This document shows, in pieces, positions 42,881 to 55,000 of a DNA stretch of 64,000 bases. Under the pieces are notes generated by a model that saw nothing but the letters and a program-made list of their open reading frames with translations, was not told where the DNA came from and did not search any database. Numbering within the stretch: the stretch's first letter is position 1; each line of letters opens with the position of its first letter. This stretch comes from Yamagishiella unicocca (taxonomy: Eukaryota; Chlorophyta; Chlorophyceae; Chlamydomonadales; Volvocaceae). The translations under genes were made by a program, and so were the position numbers. The stretch spans positions 1,178,001 through 1,242,000 of the forward strand of contig BDSL01000015.1 in assembly GCA_003116995.1 (NCBI GenBank). Direction: 5' to 3'.

Positions 42881-45800
42881 ATGGACCCCATTGCGCTGAC
42901 AAGCGCCATTATCAAGGTTGTTTGGCAGGTCAAGATAATGCTGTCTGACCTCACGTGCATAGGGGAAGATAGTATATTACTGAGCCAACTTGTGGAAGGC
43001 GTCGGCAAGGTGCTTGAGGATTCCACAAAATACTTGGACGGCAACCAGCCATCCATGCCCAGTGCCATCAGCGCATTGAAGGTGGGTCATCGAGGATATT
43101 TCTTGCGACAGAGATAGTTTTTGAATTACTGCCGACGCCTGATGCTTCACAGGAGTTGAAGGCTGCAATGAACAGATGTGCGGACATCGTCGAGCGTCTG
43201 GCCAAGGAGCGCACCATTACCAAGTTTTTCTTCTCTGGTGCGCCCGATATTTCTAGCTTTATGCACCAGTAGTTACAATGCTTCGATGCAGCCCATACGA
43301 GGTCGACCGACATTCTTCGGGCGCAGAAAATGCGCGCCTGCCCTGGCGCGGACGAATGATACAATATCACATGATGTCCATATGCAGGACACGCGTAGCC
43401 AGGGCCCACATCTGCAGTAGGCCAGGCAAAAGCAAAGGCAAAAGCAGGCCTGTACAGGCTACGTCGGTACATGACCTTGGTGTGGCTCGTTTTTATGACA
43501 AGGAAAAGACATTACTGAATGCAAATGATGCCTAACGGCTGCGGATTCGCAGTTCTCCATGATTCACAGCACTCGAGCGAGGGGCAGTCCGCGAACGAAA
43601 CATTACCCTGGCGCTTGGCGCTCGACGGCGACGAAAAGGCGAAGCGGTACCAGCGTAAATACACGGCGCAATATAATGACCGACGGCGGCTAAACCGAAC
43701 ACCGCACAGCCCGATAATGTAAGAGCGCCAAAGCAACCAACCACATGCCAGCGGTGGGACAACTGCAATTAAGGCGCCAGACATAATATCCAGCAGGAAC
43801 ATGGTTGCTCTGAACTGCCCGCTGTAGACTGTTGGGTGTTGATTTTGTGTCACTCGCTCGGTCCTTAAACTAACCCAAGGGAAAACGGCGTAGAACGGAC
43901 GGCGGGCGGTGACGGCGTAGCTAGCTTATCGAACCAGCGTCGCTCATGCGTGGACGGCGAAAGCCACTGCTGCTGCTTACGAAACGTATGGTAGACATGC
44001 TTACGAACTGTTTAACGCACTGCCGCGCAGGTGGCTTCGTCGCAGAGCTGAAAGACGTCGGTTCGTGGCTGTCGAGGGCCCTGGGCCTTTTTGAGGCCGC
44101 CTTCGGCATTGAACGCCACGCCGACTTGAAGCAAGAGCTGCAGCAGTTGCGAAAGGACCTTATCAACATGCCACTGGAGAGGATGCGCCTCCTCGAGGCC
44201 CAAGCATCACAGCTGCGGGAGGACGTGGACCGGCTGCGGGAGGACAGGGACGACCGGATGAAGCATGACGCGAAGTATTTCGCAGACGGCCAGCATGCGC
44301 TGACTGAGGCGCGCATCCGGGCTGCCGTGCTGAAAGGTTTGGAGGAGGCAGGACTCATACCGAGTGCGTCAGGAGTTACCGCGAAGGTCAGTACAGTAGT
44401 CGGCAGCAGCTTGTTGTAATCGTTACAGTGGGCTCCAGACCTTAAAAGGTAGAGCCATCGGGCGCATCGCCTGACACTGAAAAAGACAAGGAAAGCAAGG
44501 AAAACCGACAGGTGTAAGCTGGGGTCCTTACGCCTGCGGTTACGCCTTTTCATGCTTGCAATTGGCTCGCTAGGTAGACGGGTAGAGACGACTAGACTGG
44601 TTACGTGGAAGGGGAACCCGCCCCTGGTTAGTTCGGCAGCAGTGGGATGTAGGTTGGCTTGGTTGGCAGGCGGGCCAGTAGCGGTCCACGCACGGGAGGG
44701 ATGCATGCAGGGTCGGGTATCTATCTATGAGAGGAAGTTACAAGTGATGTGACGTGGAGGGCGGGGAAGTATGGATGCATCGGCGGGAGATGCATCCATA
44801 CGTCCCCTTGGATGGGGAAAGGAATTTGTATCGTTGCTGTCGTTACGAGTTGACGCAGGCATTACGTATCTGGCATGAACAATCAGCAGCACGCACATGT
44901 ATACAGCACGCACCTGATACACGTGCTGGCCTGGCAAACTTCCTATACGTACATACACCGACATACATAATAACCCGTCCTGCTTGTTTTCATTGGTTGT
45001 CTGCTGGCAGGATGCAGCGGACATTGCCTCCGCGCTGCAGGAGCAGGAGCTGGTCGCTACGATGAGGCGTAACAAAGATAAATTGGAAGAGGAATACATC
45101 TCGCAAGTGATAGCGGCACTGACGCAGAACCAGGTTGCCGATGGCGGTGGCGATGGCGGCAGATGCGGCAGCAGCAGCAGCAGCAGCCGCGACGTCATGG
45201 GCGCCATGGCACCGCCGCCGCCCGACTACCTTTGCCCCATTACAAAATTCTTGATGCACGACCCAGTCGTGTTGTGTGAGAGCGGCCACTCCTATGAGCG
45301 GCTTGCCATCGAGCGGCACCTGTCCATCAACAACACCGACCCATTGACCAGTGAGTGGGCCAGGGTGGGCCTGACTGGGCCGAGCTAGCGGTTCAGGGAA
45401 AATGCGTACGCTTGCCTACGACCGTGTGTCAGCTATGTTAGTAATGGAAGTGATGTTCCTTCTTATATGACATGAGACCAATTCTTCTGAGTAAACGACC
45501 AATTCAACACGTGGAAATTCTGTCGGTGCATGGACCCCGGCTGATTATGCGCAAGCAATATCTTTTGCACAGTGCATTTCCTTTTTGCACCGGTCCCGAG
45601 CGCCTTCCCAAGTTTGGTACCCCTTCATCCTGCTCGCCACACCCTGCATTGGAGGCCCGCCAGTCAACAGCACAGCGCGAAGGCAGGCCCCGCGGTGGCT
45701 GGCCCGGTGGCCCACACACGTTCAGCAACCCAAACATGGTATACGCATCTTGTTTCCGTTACATGCACCGCCACCTGCTGGCACCACGTAGCCCCTCCGA

Positions 45801-48800
45801 ACTCCGAACCCCCCACCTCGCTCGCTGGCGGCTTCACCTTATCTCGACCTTCAAGTCACCTGCATTCCTCGAAACCCTCGCTCATTCGTTTCCAACCTCA
45901 ACAACTAGCATGTTAAGCACGTAAGTAGCCCTCAAGCGACTGCTGAGCAGGTCGCGGTCCCACTGAAAAAAGGCCTTACACCCTAGCAGACGATTCTGAA
46001 CACTCTTATAAGAGCTGCAAGCATATCAGGAGGTGCCTCCTGGCCTTTTGGGTGTACACTGGACCACGGCGGCCTGTATCGCCCATTTGTCCCACGTTCT
46101 CCCACACCCGTCCGTGCAGTCCATAGCACCCGCACGCTCCTCGCACCAGGGTTCAGGCTGCATACCACAAGCGAGGTTTCGTATGTGCATCTAAAGTATC
46201 CTTGCAACAAGTTTGCATACATCCTTTCCAAATGGATGGATGAATGCGCACCCGCTCCAATATCGCCTAAACTGCGTCAGCGACCCCCGGCTTCATCCTC
46301 ATACATGCCCACCCGGCCCCTATCAACCTCAGACCTGCAGGTTGCGTCCAAGGCGCTAGCTCCCAACGTTACACTGCGCAAGGCCATTAGAGCGTGGCGG
46401 GAAGATCGCAGCTTCACATCTCAGCAGGTGGATTCAGGAGCAGAAGCGGGGACGGGGAACGAGGCCACCACTGTCCAGGCCGGCTGCATCTTGGACCTTG
46501 TGGGGTCCCTGGGCAGCCCGGACACCAAGGCGCAAGAGCATGCAGCCGGGGCGCTGAAGATCCTGGCTATGAGCCCCGCCAACCGCGACACCATCACCCG
46601 TTCTGGAGGCATCACAGCCTTGGTGGAGCTCCTAGGCAGCTCGAAGACCAAGGTTCAGGAGCAGGCAGCAGGTGCATTGGCAAATCTAGCTGAGAATGAC
46701 GCAAGCAAAGTCACCATTGCAGATGCCGGTGGAATCCCAGCCCTGCTAAAGCTCCTGAACCTAAAGCCGAAGCTCCTAGCCGACCCGGGCGCCAGGGTGC
46801 AGGAGCAAGCGGCAAGGGCGCTGAAGAATCTAGCTGTGAATGACAACAACAAAGTCATCATCGCCCAGGCCGATGGCATCCCATCCCTTGTGAAGCTCCT
46901 CGGCAGCTCGGACAGCAAGGTGCAGGAGCAGGCAACAGGGGCGCTGGTATATCTGGCTGCGAATTATGCCAACCAGGTCAGCATCGCCCGAACGAGCGGC
47001 ATTCCAGCTCTGGTCAAGCTCCTAGGCAGCTCCAAAAGCAGCAAGGTGCAAGAACTTGCGGCAGGGGTGCTGGAGATTTTAGCTGTCAAAGACACCAACC
47101 AGGCCATCAACATCGCCCAGGCCGGCGCCATTCCAGCCCTGGTGAAGCTCCTAGGCAGCTCGGACAGTAAGGTGCAGGAGCAGGCAGCGCGTGCACTGAG
47201 AAATGTAACTGAGAATGCCACCAGGCAGGTCATCATCATCCAGAGCGCCACTAGCATCCCAGCCCTGGTGAAGCTCCTCGGCAGCTCTCACGCTACGACG
47301 CAGGAGGTAGCAGCAAGGTTGCTCTTCCATCTAGCTACGATCGACACCAACCAGGTCACCATCACCAAGGCTGGCGGCATTCCAGCCCTGGTGAAGCTCC
47401 TAGGCGGTGACTCGGACACCAAAGTTGTAGCCAGCAGCATCCAGGCCCTGATGAAGCTCCTAGGCAGCTCGGACGGCAAGGTACAGAAGGAAGCAGCAGG
47501 GGTGCTAAGTAAAATAGTTCTGAATGAAACCAACCAGGTCACCATCACACAGGCCGGTGGCATTCCAGCCCTGGTGAAGCTCCTAGGTAGCTCTGTCAGC
47601 ATGGTGCAGCAGGAGCAGGCAGCATGGGTGCTGACGAGCCTGGCTTTTGATGCCACTAATCAGGTCACCATTGCCCAGGCCGGCAGCATTCCAGCCCTGG
47701 TGAAGCTCCTCGGTAGCAGCTCTGGCAACGTGATGCAGGAGAGGGCAGCAGGGTTGCTGAAGAGTTTAGCTGTTAATGCCAATAACCAAGTCATCATCGG
47801 CCAGGCCGCCGGTGGCGTTCGAGCCCTGGTGGAGCTCATCGGCAGCAGGTCTGGCACCAAGGTGCAGGAGTTGGCAGCAGGGGTGCTGGTAAACGTATCC
47901 GCACATACTGCGAACCAGGCCATCATCGCCCGTGCTGGTGGCATCCCAGCCCTGGTGAAGCTTCTCTGCAACCCGGAGACCAAGGTGCAAGGGGCAGGAG
48001 CCCAGGCGCTGCAAAACCTGGCTTATAACAACGATGCCAACCGGGTCGCCATCGCCGAGGCCAGTGGCATTCCAGCCCTGATGGAGCTTTTAGGCAGCAG
48101 CTCAGACACCACAGTGTATGATGCGGCAGCACGGGCGCTGCTGAATGTAGCATATGACAACTACGCCAACCAGGTCATCATCGCCAAGGCTGGAGGCATT
48201 CCAGACCTGGTGAAACTCCTACGATGCTTGGACACCAACGTTCAGGTGGTGGCGGCAGGGATCCTAAGGAATCTAGCGTATTGTGATGAAGCCAGCCAGT
48301 CCACCATCACCCACGCCGGTGGCATCCCAGCCCTGGTGAACCTCCTAGGCAGCCCAGACACCAAGGTGCAGGAGCAGGCAGCGTGGGGGCTGCAAACTCT
48401 GGCTTCAAATACCGCCAACCAGCCCGCGATTGAACAGGCTGCTGGCGGCATCCCAGCCCTGGTGAAGCTCCAAGGCAACTTGGATCCCAATGTGCGGGAG
48501 GTGGCGTCACGGGCGCTGCTGAGCCTAGCTTACAACAACGCCGCCAACCAGGTCTCCATCGCCCGATTGGGTGGCATCTCGGCTCTGGTGAAGCTCTTAG
48601 TCGCCCCAGACAGCAGAGTGCAGCAACAGGCAGCATGTGTGCTGGCAGATCTAGCTTTGGACGCTGCCAACCAGGTTACGATCACCCAGGCTGATGGCAT
48701 CCCAGCCCTAGTCCAGCTCCTAGGCAGCTTACGCACTGAGGTGCAGGAGCAGGCAGCTGGGGCGCTGCTGAACCTCGCTGCTACCTATGCTGCCGCTATC

Positions 48801-49265
48801 GCCCAGGCTGGTGGCATCCCAGCCCTTGTGAACCTGCTGGGTAGCTCGGACATGAAGGTGCAACAGAAGGCAGCATGGGCGCTGACGAGGCTAGCAGTGA
48901 CTACTGATAACAAGCGCATCATAGCCTACGCTGGTGGCATCCCAGCCCTGGTGAAGCTCCTAGGCAGCCGGGAAACCAAGGTGCAGGAGCGAGCAGTACG
49001 GGGGCTGATGAACCTGGCTTGCGATGACAGCAGCCGGGCTGCAATCGGTTTGGCTGGTGGCATCGAAGCACTGATGGGCCTCCTGGACAGCTGGGATGCC
49101 AATCTGCAGGAGGTAGCAGCACAGGCTTTGTTGAGCCTAGCTTTGAACGCTACCAACAAAGCTGCCATCGCGCGGGCCGGTGGCATCCCAGCCGCCCTGC
49201 TGAAGGCTAATGCACAGCCTGGGTACCAAGGTGCAGGCCGGCGGGATCTCAGCCGGTCCTGTTGA
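42881..49265 (+). CDS. U-box E3 ligase-like protein with UND/MLKL-NTD-like domain and about 23 ARM repeats
   Basis: Exons seen: 42881-43081 and 43153-43268 (helical N-terminal domain: MDPIALTSAIIKVVWQVKIM; ELKAAMNRCADIVERLAKER), 45011-45350 (U-box: DYLCPITKFLMHDPVVLCES; SYERLAIERHLSINNTDPLT), 46333-49265 (end of U-box, APNVTLRKAIRAW, then ARM repeats). Phases agree except from 43268 to 45011, so an exon or altered splice there is missing. The architecture matches plant UND-U-box-ARM ubiquitin ligases, where the U-box recruits E2 and ARM repeats bind targets. ARM units of 42 aa (consensus AGGIPALVKLLGSSDTKVQE) are very similar at DNA level. The third repeat carries an insertion; the eighth is cut short. 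The stop at 49263-49265 falls inside a degraded further repeat. The ATG at 42881 is chosen because the N-domain starts there. Confidence 0.75.
43946..44419 (+). CDS. ORF within the U-box gene's large intron, coiled-coil protein
   Basis: 157-codon ORF with a clear coiled-coil (ADLKQELQQLRKDLINM; LLEAQASQLREDVDRLREDR) and FEAAFGIERH upstream. It lies between U-box gene exons 2 and 3. It may be an independent nested gene, a mobile-element gag-like fragment or an unplaced exon; a donor-like AAG|GTCAGT occurs at 44385-44390. The TAA stop lies within the inverted repeat-element tail starting at 44411, so its current C-terminus was set by the insertion. Confidence 0.4.
   Translation: MRGRRKPLLLLTKRMVDMLTNCLTHCRAGGFVAELKDVGSWLSRALGLFEAAFGIERHADLKQELQQLRKDLINMPLERMRLLEAQASQLREDVDRLREDRDDRMKHDAKYFADGQHALTEARIRAAVLKGLEEAGLIPSASGVTAKVSTVVGSSLL
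44411..44512 (-). mobile_element. Type B repeat 3' end, reverse orientation
   Basis: Reverse complement of the type B tail (plus strand starts TTGTTGTAATCGTTACAGTG then GGCTCCAGACC, ends AAGGAAAACCGACAGG). Only the last about 100 bases of the element are present. Confidence 0.75.
46483..49210 (+). repeat. 126-bp tandem repeats coding ARM units
   Basis: About 22-23 units with a strongly conserved core (GGCATCCCAGCCCTGGTGAA then GCTCCTAGGCAGCTCGGAC). Similarity at silent sites suggests recent amplification or ongoing gene conversion. Confidence 0.9.
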
Positions 49266-52006
49266 ACCTGCTACGCACGCAGCTGCTCGGACATCATTGC
49301 GCAGGAGTAGACAGCTAGCATGTGCGCTGACGAACTATGTTTTGATGTTGCCGGGTGGAGGGTTAAGGGGCGGTACTGCTGGTAGGTACGTCAGAGTATT
49401 CCGCATATTGTCGCGGTGGAGAATACTTAATGCATGTGTGAATCCTATTTATTTTCAGGGTACGAGGAGGGAAAATTAAGGTAAATTTCGGCGGGAAGCC
49501 ACCAAGGACCTGCGTGGCTTGAGTGGAACGGCTTCGATGTGCATGCTTGTTGCCCAATACGACGCATGGCCGTGTAGAGTGCGTGTCAGTCCAAAGCCCA
49601 CAGTAAGTGCGTGCATGGTCGTGAGCGAGCATCGCTGGGCAACCCTCCGAATGTGTTGGCGGGTAGGCTGTTGATGCACTTACCAATGGGGTGAGATCTC
49701 TGCACGTCAGTGGAGTACGGCATCGTGCCACAGTCCTCCCCGACCGTTTGTTGTTTTATACATGAGGTCGATTCGCCGGGTCGCAGCACCCAGTGGTGGC
49801 CTGTTTGGCGGCACCCGGTGAGCTGGTTCATGAGCCTGAGCGGCGTCAAGGCACGCGAAACGAACGCCTTCAGGATGACTGCATTGAGTCATATTAGGGT
49901 ACTGGTATTACCGCATCCCGATGTAATGGGGGCAGACAGGTTGATGGCGGCTCATGGTTAGTAGGATTCTCTGCGCGCTTGCAGGGGTAGGTAGCCTCGG
50001 TGCGGTGTAAGGCGTGCTCTCGCCTAGTCGGCCCCATTTCTGGAGCTGTCAGGCCGACCAAGCCATTGTCGACCACCTAGCCGTGCGGGTGGGCGTGGGT
50101 GTGTCCTCAGGTCAAGCATGGTTTGGGCTGGACTGGACCCTTCAGGGGCGCAGCAACGTGTCTGGGGCATAAATAGCAGCGGCTGCGATCATTGTTAGCG
50201 CTATGGGGTTTGTGCGTCGGTATTGGCGGCTGCCTTGAAGGCGTCGCAGGCTGTCTCCTCCAGCGTAGTTTGACGGGACCGAGCGGTCCGTGGGGTCATG
50301 GAGTGTTGGTTCCATTTGCGTGACTTTGCGCCACTTGGTGTTCCGGAAGAGGGTTCGGGCGAGGTGGATCCTGACAACTCCTTGTTGAGGGTGGTGAAGT
50401 GTCGGCTGGTGAATGTAGGCGCTGCGATCGATGACAGGTATGCTTATTCGGTTCTGATGGTGTTCCTAGGGGAGTTCCCTTTTTCCCTCATTTCGTTTGG
50501 GTGCTTGCTTATCCTGGGTGGGTCTTATTGGGTCTCTGGTGTGTGGATTTCTACTCCCGCTTGTAGAGGCGCTCGGCTGTTTTCATCGGGTGAGGGGCTG
50601 CTTGGGCTACAGTTGATGCACTGCTGAGAGAGGACCCTCTCTACCTTCGGGTCTGGAGCCCATTGTGGCCCCCGGCCATGCAACCATGTGTTCGGCGTGT
50701 GGTGGTCCTGGCAGCCGTTACTGCCACGGTGGTTGTTCGCCGGTTTGTGGCTGCGGCCCTAAGAGGTCGAGGGCTGGTGGCCCTCTTGTTGTCCCTGGGT
50801 TTAAACTCCAGGATCGCGCCATCCGCCGTGGGGTGGCGCCGAAGAAGGCCTTCGGCGTTTGCAGCGTTGTGGCTCAACCGCAAGGGCTGTGCCGCTGTGG
50901 GGCCTTTAGACGGTGGTTGCCGGTCGCCTTGGGTTGTTGTAACGGTTACAGTAGGTTACATACCAAAAGATATGGTTGTGAGGGGCCGGATGACATGAGT
51001 TTGGGGTCGGGATCGGCCCCTGCGGCGTGGTGGCGGGGTTTTCCTTTGCTTCTCATTATTCTTGTCCCCCGATGGACGTGTCCTGCTCGGAGATTTTCTG
51101 GGATGGGAGGCCGCCAGTTGTTCTGGTTGTACCGTGGAGGAGCTCTCTGGTTGCGAGTGTTGATGGTCGGTTCCTGATAGGGAAGCCTACAGCACAAATT
51201 TCCGCTGGTGTGCTAATTGCTGCTGTTTTTGCCTCTGGAGTCTGGACTGTTGACTGGTGTCATGTTGGTTTGCCATTGGCGCGGTGCGCCTGGTTTTCTG
51301 TCTTTTTTCGTCCCCTCCAGTGTGCTCGATGGTTATGCCTTTTGGTTTAGAGCCAAGTGTAATAAGTAATACTAACAGCTACTGCTAGGAATGCAAATAA
51401 ATAGCAGCATGCGGCAAGCTGGCATGCGCACTTCGGATGCGACGTTTCCTGCATTTAATACTCTTCTGCCCCCTGGACACACATGAAGCGAGCATCCAGG
51501 AAGGAGGCGCCCTGGAGTTGGCTCCTCAAGCTCAGACAAATAATCGCCCACATAGCCGCTACAAAGTCCAATCCAATCACGCGCGACACAACTTCGCTTT
51601 AAGGATAGGTGGCTGCGACAGAATGCAGCGGTAGATGACAACGTTACCATACTGCCAACATGGCAATCCCTATGCCCCTGGCATGTGTTGTTCAATTATG
51701 CCAATATTCTCCCCTCCCCCCCCTCGTCTCCCCTCCGTCATGACCAAGGGCAACCTTCCCCACGAAAGGTAGTACCGCCGCAAACAGAACCCAAGCTCTT
51801 GCGACGACAACGGCCACCGCCGGTTACCCACTGCGCTCCACCCAGCGCCCTTCACCCCCCCCAGCTCCTTCACACACGTCATCCTTCGCGGCTCCTTCCC
51901 CTCTGCCTTGACGCCCCAAGGAGAGGATCCGCAGCCGGGGCGGCTAGCCCCCCGGCCTGCCCCCAGGCCCTCCCACCCCATCAGGCCCCCAGTCCCTCCC
52001 ACCCCG
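49266..52006. other. Intergenic region with repeat fragments
   Basis: Begins with out-of-frame ARM-repeat remnants (to about 49320). 50630-50670 holds a short element-tail-like sequence (GTCTGGAGCCCATTGT) and 50935-50960 a GTAACGGTTACAG palindrome. A Cys-rich 170-codon ORF (50665-51177) lies between; it overlaps a repeat and is not supported as a gene. Confidence 0.45.
51156..51370 (+). mobile_element. Retroelement-like repeat, type A copy 3 (diverged)
   Basis: Shares GGTTCCTGATAGGGAAGCCT then ACAGCACAAATT with 34531 onward and a tail of the same layout (GCTCGATGGTTATGCCTTTT then GGTTTAGAGCCAAGTGTAA). Confidence 0.5.
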
Positions 52007-55000
52007 TCAGGCCCCTCGCGGCGAGATCCTGCCGAGCGCTTCGTCCACCTCACGGACCAGCGCCGTCACCTCCACCGCACTGCTCCCGCCAAGCCCGCTG
52101 ACGACCTCCCAGCCCCCGCCGGAGGTGGCGTCCAGCCCGCGCGGATCCGCACTGCCGCCGCCGCTGCTCAGGTTGAGCGCGCGGCCGGACCTCGACTGGC
52201 CACCCGCGGGCCTGGGGTCCCCGCCCGGCCTGTTGTCGTCGCTGCTGGCGTCGCGCACGGCTGACCCATGGGTCGACACGGATTGCTGGGAGGGGGCTTC
52301 GCATTCCGACGCGCGGGATTGCAGGTCGGCCAGGCCGCTGTGGAAGAGACGCGAGGAGCTCTTTGAGCCCAGGATGCCCACCTGCAGGGCGGTGGGATGT
52401 GGGGGCGATCGATGGCGTTGACTGCCGGCGGGCAGCACCGCAGCATGTTGGAAAGAGCAAGCAGCCTATGTTCCGTCCCCCAACTGCTGGGGCACGTACA
52501 CGGCCTGGTGTGTGTGGACGGTGGGAGCTGCGGCCTGCAAGCAGCGGAGGCGGCCGGCCCTCCCAGGCGGAGGGATGGGCTGGGAGGGAATGCCCCGCAT
52601 TGGCCGCTGCACACTGTCTGCTAGTGCCGTACGACTTCCACGTGGTATCTCACCGGTACACTGTACAGGTACACCGTACCGAACGGATTGCGCTAACTTG
52701 GGTTTATGCATTTCCCTCGTTGTGTTTATGCATTTCCCTGCGCCTGCCCCTATGCATTTATCATTCACCTGCCCCTCGTTTTGCCTATGCATTTACCGCG
52801 AAGACGCGAAAACCGGGTCTATCGGCACGCGGGCTGTTCCGGGCCGTTCCTGGACGCGGTGCCGAGCCCACCACGACCCACCTCGTGCGCGCCGCCGGCA
52901 GTCCACCCCAGCTCGGGGTCGCCGTTGCCCCCGCCCACGTCGGCGTAATGGGCCTGGCTGTGCGTGGTGGCGGACGATGACTTGAACGGGCGGGGCGGCG
53001 AGGGGAGGCGCCGCTCGCCGACCCGGCCCTGTGGCGCCGCGCCGCTGCTAGACGGCGCCGTGTCGGCAGCGGGGATGTGCGGGTCGCGCGGCTGGCTGGG
53101 GAAGTGGGCCATATCCGCGCAGCCATCGTGCGCCCCGGCGCTGACGTTGGTGTCGTCGTGGCTGCGGTCCGCGGAGCTGGCTCGCGCGGACAGCCCCCGA
53201 CTGGACCTCGGGCCCATACCCGCCCGGGTGACCAGGGCATCCAGTTGCGCCTGCAGGGGGGTGACGCCGGGGCGGGGGAGCGACACGGGGCCAGGACATG
53301 AGCAGTACTCGCAGCAGTGCTGGCTGCCACAAACTCTGCCACTCACGCTAGTGTTCGAGATTGGGGTGGAACTCGTCGAACGCTCAAACCCCCAGGTCGC
53401 GCTGCCCGCCGCGGCCCCATACCCTGGCCAGGTCGACCCCCGGGGCCCACCTGCAGCTCCCGCACGCCGTGCTGGGTGAGCGCCATCTCCGCCTCCCGGG
53501 AGGAGCGCTGCGGCCGTGAGGGGGGTCAGGTGGGGTGGGGTGGGGTGGGGTGGGGTGGGGTGGGGTGGGGTGGGTGGGGTGGGTGGGGTGGGGTGGGTGG
53601 AGTGGGGTGGGTGGAGTGGGGTGGCTCAGGTGGGTTACCGGAGGCGTTCGGAGATGGCTGGGTGTAGCGCGGCAGCGGCGGGCCTTGACAGGCGGGGGGG
53701 GCTGTTGAACGCTGTCGCAGCCTAATCACACGGCGAGGCGCACAGCATTGCGCACCAGTGTTCTGCCTATTGGGCACCATGTGCCACGATAGGTCAAAAC
53801 CAGACGTCACGCAAGTGGTGGCCCTGTGTTTGTTCTTTCGCTTTCACGTCCCCCCTCGCGATGGCGGGCCCAGTGCGGTGCAACCCACATAATACACCCC
53901 GGCAGCCATCTCCGTCCCCATGCTACCTTGACGTCCTGCCCCGTGTCCTCCCACCCGCCCCCCCCGTGTATCTGCAAGCTAGCAAAGCCTCTCCTCCTCG
54001 TCGAGTCACTGCTTTTCTCTCCACCAGCCCGTCCCGGCCTTCATCGCACTCGCGCTCCCCCCCACCGGTGGACCGTCACCTTCACCGCCCTCGGTTTGTC
54101 GGCCGTGGATTCGCGGATTCTCTTATAAATCCCCCCACCGGTGGTTCCTCACTCACCCGGAACGAGTGCAGCTGCACCAGGAAGGGCGACGCCATCGTCT
54201 CCGCGTCCCACCCCCAGCCCGCCAGCTCGCCCGTCGCCCAGGAGCTCCCGGTGAAGCCGGTACCCGAGACGGCAGCGGCTCCGAAACCACCACCACCACC
54301 ACCACCGCCGCCACCTTCGTCGCTGGGGTCCCTGAGGGCGGCTCCCCAGGACGCTGCCTCGCTCGGCTGCCGGCCCATGCGGTGGCTCGTCGTCGCCCAC
54401 ATCCCCGACCCCAGGCCGGAGCCGGAGAGCAGGTCCTCGTCCTCCGGGTCCTCTGGGTGGTGCAGCGAGCTGCCGGCCTGATGGCTCTCGTTGCTATACC
54501 GCCCAGTCGTCAACCAGGACACGTCAACGCCGCCGCCGCCACCCAGAGCTCCGCCGCCGCCGCCGGCAGTGGAGCTCCTGGCGCTGCGGGAGGGCACGGC
54601 GGCGAAGGCGCTGGGGTTCGCGATGACGGCGGGCGCTGCGGCGGTGACGGTGACGGTGGTGACGGCGCCCGCCGCGTAAACGGCGTCAGCCGCCATAGGT
54701 GACGAGGCCTTGTGTCGCGGCTGGGAGTGGTTGGTGGGAGGGTAAGGCTCGCCGCTTGCCTGCAGCGCTGGGTTTGAGTTGGCCACGAGTCGGCTGGCGC
54801 TGCCGTCAGCGGCGCCGCCGCTGCCTGCCTGGGTTTCCGCCGGGGGCGACACTGCTGCGGTCGCCGGGGCGAGCCCACCCGCCAGCGTCGGTGACCTGGA
54901 GCGCACCATTCGCGGAGACAGCAGCTGCGCCGCCGCCCCTGCCGCCGCCGCGGAGCGCCAGCTGGGCGGCGGTGACGCCGATGTGGTGCTGTCCGGCGGC

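Noticed and set aside
50665..51177. Cys-rich ORF resembling zinc-binding protein
   Set aside because: Overlaps repeat-element sequence at both ends, spacing of Cys fits no known finger, and an alternative GC-rich frame is equally open.
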